Shown: positions 8,170 to 15,928 of the stretch, in pieces | How the letters are laid out: every line of letters begins with the position of its first letter | How positions within the stretch are numbered: position 1 is the stretch's first letter | Assembly: GCA_023512375.1 (NCBI GenBank) | Contig: JAILZS010000016.1 | Span: 1-51,581, forward strand | Source of the DNA: Bacillota bacterium | Lineage (GTDB): Bacteria; Bacillota; Sulfobacillia; JAJZYS01; JAILZS01 | Length of the DNA: 51,581 nucleotides | Direction: 5' to 3' | Program-made: the position numbers and the translations under genes | Notes under the pieces: generated by a model | What the model was told of the DNA's origin: nothing | The model's database searches: none | The model's input: the letters and a program-made list of their open reading frames with translations, nothing else

Positions 8170-8371
8170 GCGCTCGCGCGCCGCTGCCGCCAACCCTTCG
8201 GCCTGGCGAAGGCGCGCCATGCGGGCGAGGAGCTCGTTCACCGGTCGCCACCTCCGGCTCCCACGGTAGGCGGGGTAGGGGCGGCGGGCATCGGTCCCCA
8301 GTGGGAGTCGGCCTAGGGTCCGGGGCCGGGACGGTGGGCGGAGGTGAGCCGGCGAGGCGGCGCCGGTCGGC
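8170..8371. other. Gap after UDGb with possible truncated minus-strand gene start
   Basis: On the minus strand, GGAGGTGG followed 7 bases later by GTG at 8241 begins a plausible coding stretch (VNELLARMARLRQAEGLAAA and a few more residues). It then runs straight into the antisense of UDGb. It may be the 5' stub of a lost gene that once followed the decayed gene at 8372-8694. The 147-codon open frame that continues to 7798 is antisense to UDGb and not believable as a protein. Confidence 0.3.
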
Positions 8372-8694
8372 GGAGCGTAGGGAGAGGCCGACCGGGGGGC
8401 GGAAGGCGGCCGCGAGGCGGTTCAAGGTGTCCATGGCGATGGCGGCTCGGGTGACGGCCACCATCTGGCGGGGATCGAACGCTCGCTCCGCCTCGGCGAA
8501 CCGGATGTCGGGCGCGCCTGGACGCCGCCAGGGGGTGAGCGCCTCGCACCGGGGCCAGGGCGGCTCTCTGCCGCGGCGTGAAGCACTCCGCCTCGCGCCA
8601 GGCACCGAGGAGCGGCAGACGCGACCCCGCTCCGCCTCGCGCCTTCACCGGGCATGTCGCGAGAGCGGCCGTTCGTCCGCGAGGCCCCGGTGCG
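8372..8694 (-). pseudogene. Decayed AhpD/carboxymuconolactone-decarboxylase-family gene
   Basis: Three minus-strand frames carry consecutive pieces of one AhpD-like alkylhydroperoxidase/CMD protein. About 8694-8653 gives RASRTNGRSRDM, resembling the RASQINGCxxCxDMH active-site segment but with the cysteines gone. About 8650-8523 gives VKARGGAGSRLPLLGAWREA and then ECFTPRQRAAL. About 8551-8372 gives FAEAERAFDPRQMVA and then TLNRLAAAFRPPVG. Intact relatives run through these motifs in this order in about 110 residues. At least two frameshifts and the loss of the catalytic CxxC show that it is dead. The upstream start was not found. It lies downstream of the molybdenum hydroxylase in the same orientation. 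Confidence 0.65.
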
Positions 8695-8904
8695 CACCCC
8701 CTCGGGCCTCGGAGTCTCCGGCCCGGGCTCGCGCAGGGCGCCAGGGCGGGCGGGAAGACCTCCCGGTAGCCGACGCGCACCGCCGCTCCTTCTTCCGCTC
8801 TCCACCGCCGCGCGGCGGCCGGCCCGTGAACGGGCTATGGCCCTCGCCACCACGCCGGTGCCGGCGGCGGGCGGGGAGGGCCGCGGGTAGGGGCTAGGCC
8901 CGGG
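8695..8904. other. Gene-free stretch
   Basis: Between the pseudogene and the end of the molybdenum hydroxylase gene I see no gene, promoter or clear hairpin. It may hold the decayed 5' end of the AhpD-like gene. Confidence 0.4.
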
Positions 8905-11157
8905 TCAGGCGCTCTCGGCCACCGTGGCCAGGGCGGAGACCACCGCATCCGGCCGGATCGGTGCCTGGGTGAGGCGGACGCCCACGGCGTCCTCCACGGC
9001 GTTGGCTACGGCCGCCGGTCCGGGGATGGCGGGGGGCTCGCCCACCCCGCGCGCGCCAAAGGGACCGAGCTCCGACGGAACCTCCACCAGCTCGACTTCG
9101 ATGTCGGGCAGGTCGGCGGCGGTCGGAAGCCCGTAGTCGGCCAGGGTGGGGTTGAGGGGCTGGCCGCTGTCGTCGTGGCGCATGGCCTCGTAGAGGGCGC
9201 GCCCGATCCCCTGTGCCACGCCGCCCCGCACCTGTCCCTCCACCTCGGCCGGGTTGATGGCCCGCCCTACGTCCTGGGCGGCCACGTAGCCCACCACCCG
9301 CACCTGGCCGGTTTCGCGGTCCACCCGCACCTTGGCGAGATGGGCGGCGACGCCGTACGCAGCCTTGGTGATGGCGGTGCGCCCGGAGCCGTGAAGGGGA
9401 GGATGCTTGCCGCCGAAGCGCTCGCCCGCGCGCCCGATCTGGGCAAGGGTGACGGCCTTGGCGGGCACGCCGCGGACGTGGATGCGCTCCCCCTCCCACT
9501 CGAGATCCTCCGGCGCCGCCTCAAGGAGATCGGCGGCCACCGCCAGCACCTGCCGCCGCAAGTCCTTGGCCGCCTCGACCACGGCTGCGCCGACGGTGTA
9601 GATGGTCTTGCTGCCGCCGGCGGCGCCGGCGAAGGGGGCGCTCTGGGTGTCGCCCATGTGCACGCGCACGCCGGCGGCCGGCACGCCCAGGGCCTCGGCG
9701 GCGATGAGGGCGAAGGCGGTGTGCGAGCCCGTGAGGTCCACCGCCCCCACCTGCACGCTGACGCTGCCGTCGGCGTTGAGGCGGCACGCGGCGGCCGCCG
9801 GCTGGAGGCCGCCGGGCCAGAAACCGAGCGCCACCCCGACGCCTTCGTCGGGGCCCATACGGTCGCGCGCGCGCCAAAGCGGATGGCGGCGCAGACGCTC
9901 GAGGCACTCGCGCAAGCCCGTGCGGGGCCAGGGACGCCCGGTGGGGTCGGGATCCCCCTCCTCGACGGCGTTGCGCAGCCGGAACTCGATCGGATCCATG
10001 CCGACGGCCCGCGCCAGGCGGTCGATGTGGGACTCGAGGGCGAACATCGCCTGAGGGGCGTCCGGACCCCGGTAGGCGCCCACGCTCGCCTTGTGGGTGC
10101 GCACGTCGTAACCCACGAGCGACAGATGGGGGACGCGGTAGAGGGAGCCGATGAGGCGGCAGGCGAAGCCCGCGTCCGACCCCGAGACGCCCTCGTCGAA
10201 GACGAGCTCCCCCTCCAGGCCGGTCAGCGTGCCGTCTCGCTTCACCCCCATCTTGAGGCGGATGATCGCCTCCGGTGCGGGATGGGTGACCAAGAAGTCC
10301 TGCATGCGGTCCAGGATCACCCGCACCGGGCGCCCCAGGCGCCGCGCCAGGGCGGCCGCCAGCGGCTCCAAGAGGGGGAACTTGCCGCCGAAGCCGCCGC
10401 CGATGGTGGCGGCGTGCACCCGCACGTCGGCCTCGTCTAGGCCGAGGGCGCGCGCCGTCTCCTGGGCGGCGTCGAACGGCGACTGGGTGGAGGTGAACAC
10501 CTCCACCCCCGCCCGGGGCAGGCGCCGGGCCACACTCCCCTGGGTCTCCAGGTAGCCCTGGTGGACGCGGGCGATGCGGTAGGTGTCCTCGAGCACCACG
10601 TCGGCGTCGCGCCATGCCTTCTCGATGTCGCCGCGCCGGAACTCGGTGACCTGTTGCACATTGCGGGGCTTGGGCCGGGCAGGGCCCGCCGAGTCCACAA
10701 CGGCGCCGTGGGCGCCGGCGAGAGCGTCGGCCGTCCCCTCGTCCGCACGCGTGAGGGGGGAGTCGGGGGCCATGGCGCGGACGGGGTCCACCACCACCGG
10801 CAAGGGGGCGTACGCGACCCGAACGGCCTCGGCACCGTCCTCGGCCGCCTCGTCGCTCTCGGCCACCACGACCGCCAGCGGTTCGCCCACGTGGTACGTC
10901 TCGCCCACCGCGAACAGGCCCGCCTCCGGCAGATCGGCGCCGGCGAAGGCGGCCACCACCCCGGGACGGGCGAGGGCGGGAGCGAGGTCGATGCCCTCGA
11001 TGCGCGCATGGGCGTGGGTGGACAGGACCAGGCGCGCGCTCAGGCTGGCCGGAAGGCGCACGTCGGCCACGTACGTGGCCTGCCCGCGCAACTTCTCCGG
11101 CCCGTCGATGCGGGGCGTAGACACGCCCACGGCGGCCGTCCTCGGCGCAGTCTCCAT
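8905..11157 (-). CDS. Xanthine dehydrogenase/CO dehydrogenase-family molybdopterin-binding subunit
   Basis: This 750-residue protein is the large, molybdenum-cofactor-carrying subunit of the molybdenum hydroxylase family, which hydroxylates N-heterocycles, purines, aldehydes or CO with water-derived oxygen. It has the N-terminal a/b hammerhead (RIDGPEKLRGQATYVADV), the cofactor loop TIGGGFGGKFPLLEP, and the C-terminal GPFGARGVGEPPAIPG with the catalytic Glu. The loop that carries Cys in CO dehydrogenase reads VGAYRGPDAPQ, so a CO substrate is unlikely. No FAD or 2Fe-2S subunit gene is adjacent, so partners must be elsewhere. The ATG has GAGGGGGT 7 bases upstream. It starts 46 bases after the putative selenoprotein gene, in the same orientation. 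Confidence 0.87.
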   Translation of the reverse strand: METAPRTAAVGVSTPRIDGPEKLRGQATYVADVRLPASLSARLVLSTHAHARIEGIDLAPALARPGVVAAFAGADLPEAGLFAVGETYHVGEPLAVVVAESDEAAEDGAEAVRVAYAPLPVVVDPVRAMAPDSPLTRADEGTADALAGAHGAVVDSAGPARPKPRNVQQVTEFRRGDIEKAWRDADVVLEDTYRIARVHQGYLETQGSVARRLPRAGVEVFTSTQSPFDAAQETARALGLDEADVRVHAATIGGGFGGKFPLLEPLAAALARRLGRPVRVILDRMQDFLVTHPAPEAIIRLKMGVKRDGTLTGLEGELVFDEGVSGSDAGFACRLIGSLYRVPHLSLVGYDVRTHKASVGAYRGPDAPQAMFALESHIDRLARAVGMDPIEFRLRNAVEEGDPDPTGRPWPRTGLRECLERLRRHPLWRARDRMGPDEGVGVALGFWPGGLQPAAAACRLNADGSVSVQVGAVDLTGSHTAFALIAAEALGVPAAGVRVHMGDTQSAPFAGAAGGSKTIYTVGAAVVEAAKDLRRQVLAVAADLLEAAPEDLEWEGERIHVRGVPAKAVTLAQIGRAGERFGGKHPPLHGSGRTAITKAAYGVAAHLAKVRVDRETGQVRVVGYVAAQDVGRAINPAEVEGQVRGGVAQGIGRALYEAMRHDDSGQPLNPTLADYGLPTAADLPDIEVELVEVPSELGPFGARGVGEPPAIPGPAAVANAVEDAVGVRLTQAPIRPDAVVSALATVAESA

Positions 11158-11203
11158 GACGAACCCCCTCGTGTCGTGGATGCGGCCGGGGGCCGGCGGC
11201 CCC

Positions 11204-11560
11204 TCAGCCGTTGGCCAGTTCGGCGATGGCGGCGCGGTCGAGACCGACCACCACCCGCCGGCCGTCCGTGACGATCGGGCGCCGGAGGAGCTTGGGCTCG
11301 CGCGCCAGAAGCTCGACGAGCGCCTCTTCGTCCATCTCCTCGGGCCGGATGCCGAGCTCCTTGAGCCGGCTGGAGCGCGGGGCCACGAGGTCCCGCACCC
11401 CGCCGGGCAGGAGCGCGGCCAGCTGGCGGAGTTCCTCCGGCGTGGGCTTGTCCGTGACGTAGCGGCGCTCGTGCACCGTCGCCGTCCCCTGCGAAAGCAC
11501 CGCCTTCGCCTGCCGGCACGACGTTCACCCCGGGTAGAAGTAGAACGTCAGTTCCGCCAT
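11204..11560 (-). CDS. Putative selenoprotein of the Spx/ArsC family (Sec at UGA codon 12)
   Basis: Read from the ATG at 11560 (GGGGGAGGG 5-6 bases upstream), the product is 118 residues with one in-frame UGA at 11527-11525: MAELTFYFYPG-U-TSCRQAKAVL. Spx and ArsC proteins begin with a beta strand and a CxxC or CTSC motif at this place, so selenocysteine replaces the first redox Cys, giving U12-T-S-C15. The rest is colinear with the family: a helical middle (PRSSRLKELGIRPEEMDEEA) and LRRPIVTDGRRVVVGLD, matching the conserved RPI strand. Spx binds RNA polymerase and ArsC reduces arsenate; other members are thiol reductases. The function here is unknown but presumably redox. A SECIS-like hairpin follows the UGA. 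The alternative is a disrupted gene, but the exact codon position argues against it. Confidence 0.8.
11477..11523 (-). promoter_or_regulatory. Candidate bacterial SECIS element
   Basis: Immediately after the UGA the mRNA can fold into an outer stem (CGUCG with CGACG, 5 bp) and an apical hairpin, GCGAAGG-CGGUG-CUUUCGC (11509-11491). The hairpin has 7 bp including one G-U pair and a 5-base loop containing GGU. The loop lies about 23-27 bases past the UGA, inside the window known for SelB-dependent bacterial SECIS elements, and G/U in the apical loop is the known SelB contact. Folding was judged by eye. Confidence 0.65.
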
Positions 11561-11644
11561 CCGGCCCTCCCCCTTTCGTACGACGCCAGGTCGAATGTAT
11601 CCCGCCCGCCGCCGCCTGGGCAAGGGCGCCGCCCATGGCGCCCG

Positions 11645-12634
11645 TCAGGCGCCGGTAGGCAGGAGGCCCACGGCGCGCGTGGCCCGCTCCAGCACGGGTG
11701 CGGCCAGGGTGGCCGCCCGCGCCGCACCGTCGCGCAGCACCGCCTCGACCGCGGCGGGATCCTCCGCCCACCGCCGGTAGCGTTCGCGGATGGGGGTCAG
11801 ATGCTCGTTGATGAGCTCGGCTAGGGCGCTCTTGAACGCCTCGTGCCCGCCGCCGCCGAAGCGGGAGGCGACCGCGTCGACGGTCTCGCCCGAGAGGGCG
11901 GCGTACAGGTTGAGGAGGTTGGCCACCCCGGGGCGCGCCACCGGGTCGTACGTGAGACCCCGCGCCGAATCCGTGACGGCGGCCCGGATCTTGCGGCGCA
12001 CCTCGTCGGGTCCGTCGAGGAGGTGGATGCGGGAGTCGGGCCGGGGAGAGGACTTGCTCATCTTCTCCCCCGGCGCGTCGAGGGCCATGATGCGGGCGCC
12101 GGCCTCGGGCAACAAGGGGTCGGGCAGGCGGAAGGTGTCGCCGAAGCGGTGGTTGAAGCGGCGGGCGAGGGAGCGCGCCAGCTCCAGGTGCTGGCGCTGG
12201 TCGGCGCCCACCGGCACGTGGGTGGCGTCGTACAAGAGGATATCCGCCGCCATGAGCACGGGGTACTCGAACAGGCCGACGCTCGCGCCCTCCTCGTCGC
12301 CTCGCCGGGCCTTGAACTGGGTCATGCGCCGAAGCTCTCCTACCCTGGCGGTGCAGGCGAGAAGCCAGGCGAGCTGGGCGTGGGCGGGGACGTGCGACTG
12401 GACGAACAGCGTCACCCGCCCCGGGTCCAGCCCCGCCGCCAGGTAGAGGGCCGCCACCTGGCGGGTGTCGGCGGCCAGCCGGGAAGGGTCGACGTCGCCG
12501 GTGAGGGCGTGCAGGTCGGCGATGCAGAACAGGCACTCGGCCGGGCCCTGAAGGCGCAGGAACTGGGAAATGCCGCCCGTGTAGTTGCCGATGTGCAGCC
12601 GTCCCGTCGGCTGCACGGCGGAGAACACCCGCAT
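11645..12634 (-). CDS. trpS: Tryptophanyl-tRNA synthetase
   Basis: This class I synthetase of 329 residues charges tRNA-Trp. It has the HIGH-like signature PTGRLHIGNYTG near residue 9, MTQFKAR and YPVLMAADILLYDATHVPVG in the catalytic core, and GEKMSKS near residue 190. ATG at 12634 is the start that matches the family N-terminus (MRVFSAVQPTG). The leader is short, with a possible -10 TATGCT about 60 bases upstream, and no T-box is apparent. Its cognate tRNA-Trp gene is present at 30736 in this window. Confidence 0.97.
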   Translation of the reverse strand: MRVFSAVQPTGRLHIGNYTGGISQFLRLQGPAECLFCIADLHALTGDVDPSRLAADTRQVAALYLAAGLDPGRVTLFVQSHVPAHAQLAWLLACTARVGELRRMTQFKARRGDEEGASVGLFEYPVLMAADILLYDATHVPVGADQRQHLELARSLARRFNHRFGDTFRLPDPLLPEAGARIMALDAPGEKMSKSSPRPDSRIHLLDGPDEVRRKIRAAVTDSARGLTYDPVARPGVANLLNLYAALSGETVDAVASRFGGGGHEAFKSALAELINEHLTPIRERYRRWAEDPAAVEAVLRDGAARAATLAAPVLERATRAVGLLPTGA

Positions 12635-12763
12635 GACGCCCCTGTCTCCCCCCGTCGCCGGCCATCGTGGGCCGCGACCAGCATACCATCTGTCCCCCGG
12701 GGGGGCGGCAGGACGGTGGGCCCTGGGGGGCGAACGCCCGGCCCGGGCGAGGGGGTGGGTGAC

Positions 12764-13564
12764 GTGCGCAGCGTGCGCTTCGCGGCCGACGGCCGTGTCC
12801 GCCATGGCTGGGCGGAGGGCGAGGGGGAGGGGCTCGTCCTGCGCGACGAGTCGGGGCGGGCCTTCTCACCCGCCCAAGCGGTGTGGCTCCCGCCCGTGGA
12901 GCCTGGGACGATCCTCGCCGTGGCCCTCAACTACGCCGACCATGCGGCCGAGCTGGCGCTGGCCCAGCCTGAGGCCCCTGCCCTCTTCCTCAAGCCCGGG
13001 CACGCCCTGGTGGGACACAAGGGCAGCGTCGTCTTGCCGCGCGGCGTCCGCCACCTGCACTACGAGGGAGAGCTGGCGGTGGTGATCGGCCGGCCGGCGC
13101 GGCGCGTGCGGCCCAGCGAGGCGCTCGAGCACGTGCGCGGCTACACGGTGGCCAACGACGTGACGGCGCGCGACTTCGTGGCGGACGTCTTCCGCCCGCC
13201 CACGAAGGCGAAGGGGTGGGACACCTTCCTTCCCCTAGGTCCCTGGCTGGTGGAGGGGGAGATCGCGGACCCGGGCCGGCTTGCCATCCGCACGCTCGTC
13301 AACGGCGAGGTGAGGCAGGAGGGCACGACCGCCGACATGGTCGTCTCGGTGGCCGACCTCGTCGCCTACACGAGCGAGTTCCTCACCCTCATGCCGGGCG
13401 ACGTCCTCCTCACGGGGACGCCGCGCGGCATCTCGCCGGTGCGGCCGGGCGACGTCATCCGGGTGGAAATCGAAGGCGTGGGGGCGCTGGAGAACCGGGT
13501 GGTGGCGGAGGAGGACGCCGGGTGGGCGCCCCCGGGCGGCGAAGGGGGGACGCGGCGTGGGTAG
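12764..13564 (+). CDS. Fumarylacetoacetate hydrolase-family protein (HpaG-like isomerase/decarboxylase)
   Basis: The 266-residue protein belongs to the FAH family of metal-dependent C-C hydrolases, isomerases and decarboxylases. The metal-binding set is visible: Glu residues in HYEGELAVVIG and Asp in NDVTARD. The C-terminal TLMPGDVLLTGTPRGISPV is the family signature. In homoprotocatechuate degradation, HpaG-type members decarboxylate or isomerise the product formed downstream of HpaD ring cleavage, and the next gene is hpaD, overlapping by 8 bases. The GTG start has GAGGGGGTG upstream. The exact reaction cannot be told from sequence alone. Confidence 0.88.
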   Translation: MRSVRFAADGRVRHGWAEGEGEGLVLRDESGRAFSPAQAVWLPPVEPGTILAVALNYADHAAELALAQPEAPALFLKPGHALVGHKGSVVLPRGVRHLHYEGELAVVIGRPARRVRPSEALEHVRGYTVANDVTARDFVADVFRPPTKAKGWDTFLPLGPWLVEGEIADPGRLAIRTLVNGEVRQEGTTADMVVSVADLVAYTSEFLTLMPGDVLLTGTPRGISPVRPGDVIRVEIEGVGALENRVVAEEDAGWAPPGGEGGTRRG

Positions 13565-14450
13565 GGTGGTGTTCGCGGCCAAGGTGTCGCACGTGCCGTC
13601 GATCTACCTGGGGGAGCAACCCGGACACGAAGGCCTGCACGACAGCCTGCGCGACGGCCTGCGCCGACTGGGTCGGGTGGCCCGGGAGGCCGGGGTGGAG
13701 ACGTTCGTGGTGTTCGACTCCCACTGGATCAACACCATCGGCTACCACGTCAACGTGGCCGCACGCCACGAGGGCGTGTTCACCTCGCACGAGATCCCCC
13801 ATTTCATCCACGACCTCGCCTACCGGTACGAGGGGGACCCGGATCTAGGGCGGGCGATCGTGCGGGAGGCCCGCGCCGGCGGCCAGGACGCCCGCGGCCA
13901 CGACTACCGCAGCTTGGGTCTGGAATACGCGACCCTGTTGCCCATGCGGTACATGAACCCGGACGGGGCCGCCCGGGTGTTGCCCGTGGGCCAGAACGTC
14001 AACGCCTCTTGGCAGGAGAACCGGCGTTTTGGCGAGGCTGTGCGCCGGGCGGTGGAGGCGGCAGGGCGAAGGGTGGGGCTCGTGGCCTCGGGCAGCCTGT
14101 CGCACCAGTTCTGGCCCAACGAGGAGGCGCCGCGGCGCCTGCTCGAGGTGTCGTCGGAGTTCAACCGCCAGGCGGACGAGCACGTCCTGGCGCAGTGGCG
14201 GGAGGGGCGGGTGAAGGAGTTCTTGGCCTTCCTCCCCACGTACCTCAGGGTGTGCAGCGGCGAAGTGAACATGTCGGACACCGTCATGCTGTTTGCCGCC
14301 CTGGGCTGGGACCGCTACCGCGGCCGAGGCGTGCTGTACGGCGGCTACGAGGGGAGCTCGGGCACTGGCCAGGCGAACGTCCTGTTCGACGTGGACGACC
14401 TTCCGCCGCCGGTACCGGCGGCGGGGGAACAGCGCGAGCGGGAGGGATGA
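13557..14450 (+). CDS. hpaD: 3,4-dihydroxyphenylacetate 2,3-dioxygenase (LigB-type extradiol)
   Basis: This 297-residue class III extradiol dioxygenase cleaves the ring of homoprotocatechuate (or a related catechol) using non-haem Fe(II). LigB-family features are the N-terminal AAKVSHVPSIYLGEQPG with a metal-ligand His, FVVFDSHWINTIGYHVN with further His residues, and GLVASGSLSHQFWPNEEAP. The neighbouring hpaB, hpaC and FAH-family genes support 4-hydroxyphenylacetate catabolism. The GTG start lies within the end of the upstream gene, so the two are coupled. No later-pathway genes (semialdehyde dehydrogenase, hydratase, aldolase) are in the window. Confidence 0.9.
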   Translation: MGRVVFAAKVSHVPSIYLGEQPGHEGLHDSLRDGLRRLGRVAREAGVETFVVFDSHWINTIGYHVNVAARHEGVFTSHEIPHFIHDLAYRYEGDPDLGRAIVREARAGGQDARGHDYRSLGLEYATLLPMRYMNPDGAARVLPVGQNVNASWQENRRFGEAVRRAVEAAGRRVGLVASGSLSHQFWPNEEAPRRLLEVSSEFNRQADEHVLAQWREGRVKEFLAFLPTYLRVCSGEVNMSDTVMLFAALGWDRYRGRGVLYGGYEGSSGTGQANVLFDVDDLPPPVPAAGEQREREG

Positions 14451-14452
14451 GC

Positions 14453-15928
14453 ATGGGGGCGCGCACCGGGCGCGAGTTCGTCGAGGATCTGCGCAACGCG
14501 CCGCGCGATGTCTACATCGAGGGGGAGCACGTGCGGGACGTAACGCGCCACCCGCGCCTGCGCGGCATCGTGCGCACCCTGGCGGAGCTCTATGACATGC
14601 AGCACGATCCGGCCCTGCGGGACGACATGACCTACCCCTCGCCGGCGACGGGCGAACGGGTGGGCATGTCCTTCCTCACGCCGCGTACGGGCGACGACCT
14701 GGTGCGGAGGCGGCGGATGATGGAGCGCTGGGCCGGCCACACCCTGGGCATGATGGGGCGCTCGCCCGACTACCTCAACGCCAGCTTCATGGCCTTTGCC
14801 GCCGCTCGCTCCTTTTTCGCCCAGAACGACCCGGCCTACGGCGAGAACGTGGCGCGCTACTACGAGCGGGTGCGCGACCACGACCTGTGCCTCACCCACA
14901 CGCTCATCGCCCCCCAGGTGAACCGGGCCGTCGGCCCGGCCCAGCAGGCCGACCCAACGATCGTCGCCCGCATCGTGCGCGAGACCGACGCCGGCATCGT
15001 CATATCGGGCGGGCGCATGCTCGCCACCCTGGGGCCCGTGGCGGACGAGATCGCCGTCTTCCCCTCCACGGTCCTGCGCGGCCAGCCGGGGTCGGAGGAC
15101 TACGCCTTTGCCTTCGCCATCCCGTGCGACACCCCGGGCCTGAGGTTCCTCTGCCGGGAGGGGTTCGACCTGGGGCGAGGGATCGACCACCCCCTCGCCA
15201 GCCGGTTCGAGGAGATGGACGCCGTCGTCGCCTTCGACAACGTGCTCGTGCCGTGGGAGCGCGTCTTCCTCGCACGCGATGTGGACTTGTGCAACGACGT
15301 GTACGGCGAGACGCATGCCGTGATCCACATGGCGCACCAGGTGGTGGTGAAGAACATCGCCAAATCGGAGTTCTTCCTCGGTCTCGTCTCTCTCCTGGCG
15401 GAGACGATCGGCATCACCCAGTTCCAGCATGTGCAGGAAAAGATCGCCGAGGTGATCACCTACCACGAGAGCATGAAGGCCCTTCTGCGCGCGGCGGAGG
15501 TGGACGCAGCGCTCGACGTCTACGGCGTCATGTGTCCGGCGCGGCCCCCATTGGACGTGGCGCGCAACCTCTTTCCCCGCATGTACCCCCGAATCGTGGA
15601 GATCGTCCAGCTCCTCGGGGCGAGCGGCCTCATGGCCCTGCCGACGGAGGCGGACATGGTGGGGGAGGCGGCGGCCGACATCGCCAAGTACCTGCAGGCC
15701 CGCACCGCCCCCGCGCGCGAGCGGGTTCGCCTCTTCCGCCTGGCCTGGGACGCCTCCCTGAGCGCCTTCGGCTCCCGCCAGGTGCTGTACGAGCGCTTCT
15801 TCTTCGGCGACCCCGTGCGCATGATGAGCGCCCTGTACAACGTGTACGACAAGGAGCCGGCGATGGAACGGGTGCGCGCCTTCCTGGAGCGGGCGGCCGC
15901 CGGCGGCGCCGAGGAGGGGCCGGCGTGA
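14453..15928 (+). CDS. hpaB: 4-hydroxyphenylacetate 3-monooxygenase, oxygenase component
   Basis: The 491-residue FADH2-dependent monooxygenase hydroxylates 4-hydroxyphenylacetate to 3,4-dihydroxyphenylacetate. It starts with the family motif MGARTGREFVEDLRNAPRDV and keeps the HpaB core (GRSPDYLNASFMAF, IAPQVNRAVGPAQQADPT) and the C-terminal GSRQVLYERFFFGDPVRM. Length is close to Thermus HpaB. ATG 14453 gives a 7-base spacing from GGGAGG, while ATG 14447 would be only 1-2 bases away, so 14453 is preferred. It needs the reductase HpaC, encoded by the overlapping next gene. Confidence 0.95.
   Translation: MGARTGREFVEDLRNAPRDVYIEGEHVRDVTRHPRLRGIVRTLAELYDMQHDPALRDDMTYPSPATGERVGMSFLTPRTGDDLVRRRRMMERWAGHTLGMMGRSPDYLNASFMAFAAARSFFAQNDPAYGENVARYYERVRDHDLCLTHTLIAPQVNRAVGPAQQADPTIVARIVRETDAGIVISGGRMLATLGPVADEIAVFPSTVLRGQPGSEDYAFAFAIPCDTPGLRFLCREGFDLGRGIDHPLASRFEEMDAVVAFDNVLVPWERVFLARDVDLCNDVYGETHAVIHMAHQVVVKNIAKSEFFLGLVSLLAETIGITQFQHVQEKIAEVITYHESMKALLRAAEVDAALDVYGVMCPARPPLDVARNLFPRMYPRIVEIVQLLGASGLMALPTEADMVGEAAADIAKYLQARTAPARERVRLFRLAWDASLSAFGSRQVLYERFFFGDPVRMMSALYNVYDKEPAMERVRAFLERAAAGGAEEGPA

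Noticed and set aside
7798-8241. 147-codon minus-strand gene with a good ribosome-binding site at 8241
   Set aside because: Only about the first 25 codons are outside the antisense of UDGb. The rest has no protein-like character, so at most it is a truncated stub.
8905-11157. Carbon monoxide dehydrogenase large subunit (CoxL)
   Set aside because: The active-site loop reads VGAYRGPDAPQ rather than the Cys-containing loop of CoxL, and no coxM/coxS genes are adjacent, so only the broader molybdenum hydroxylase call is supported.
11204-11500. Spx/ArsC-like gene starting at GTG 11500 without its active site
   Set aside because: This start has no ribosome-binding site and removes the first beta strand and the redox motif. 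The ATG at 11560 has a strong site and reads through a UGA at the cysteine position, so the longer selenoprotein model is preferred.
12635-12763. T-box leader upstream of trpS
   Set aside because: The leader to the likely -10 is only about 60 bases, too short for a T-box, and no T-box core sequence is seen.
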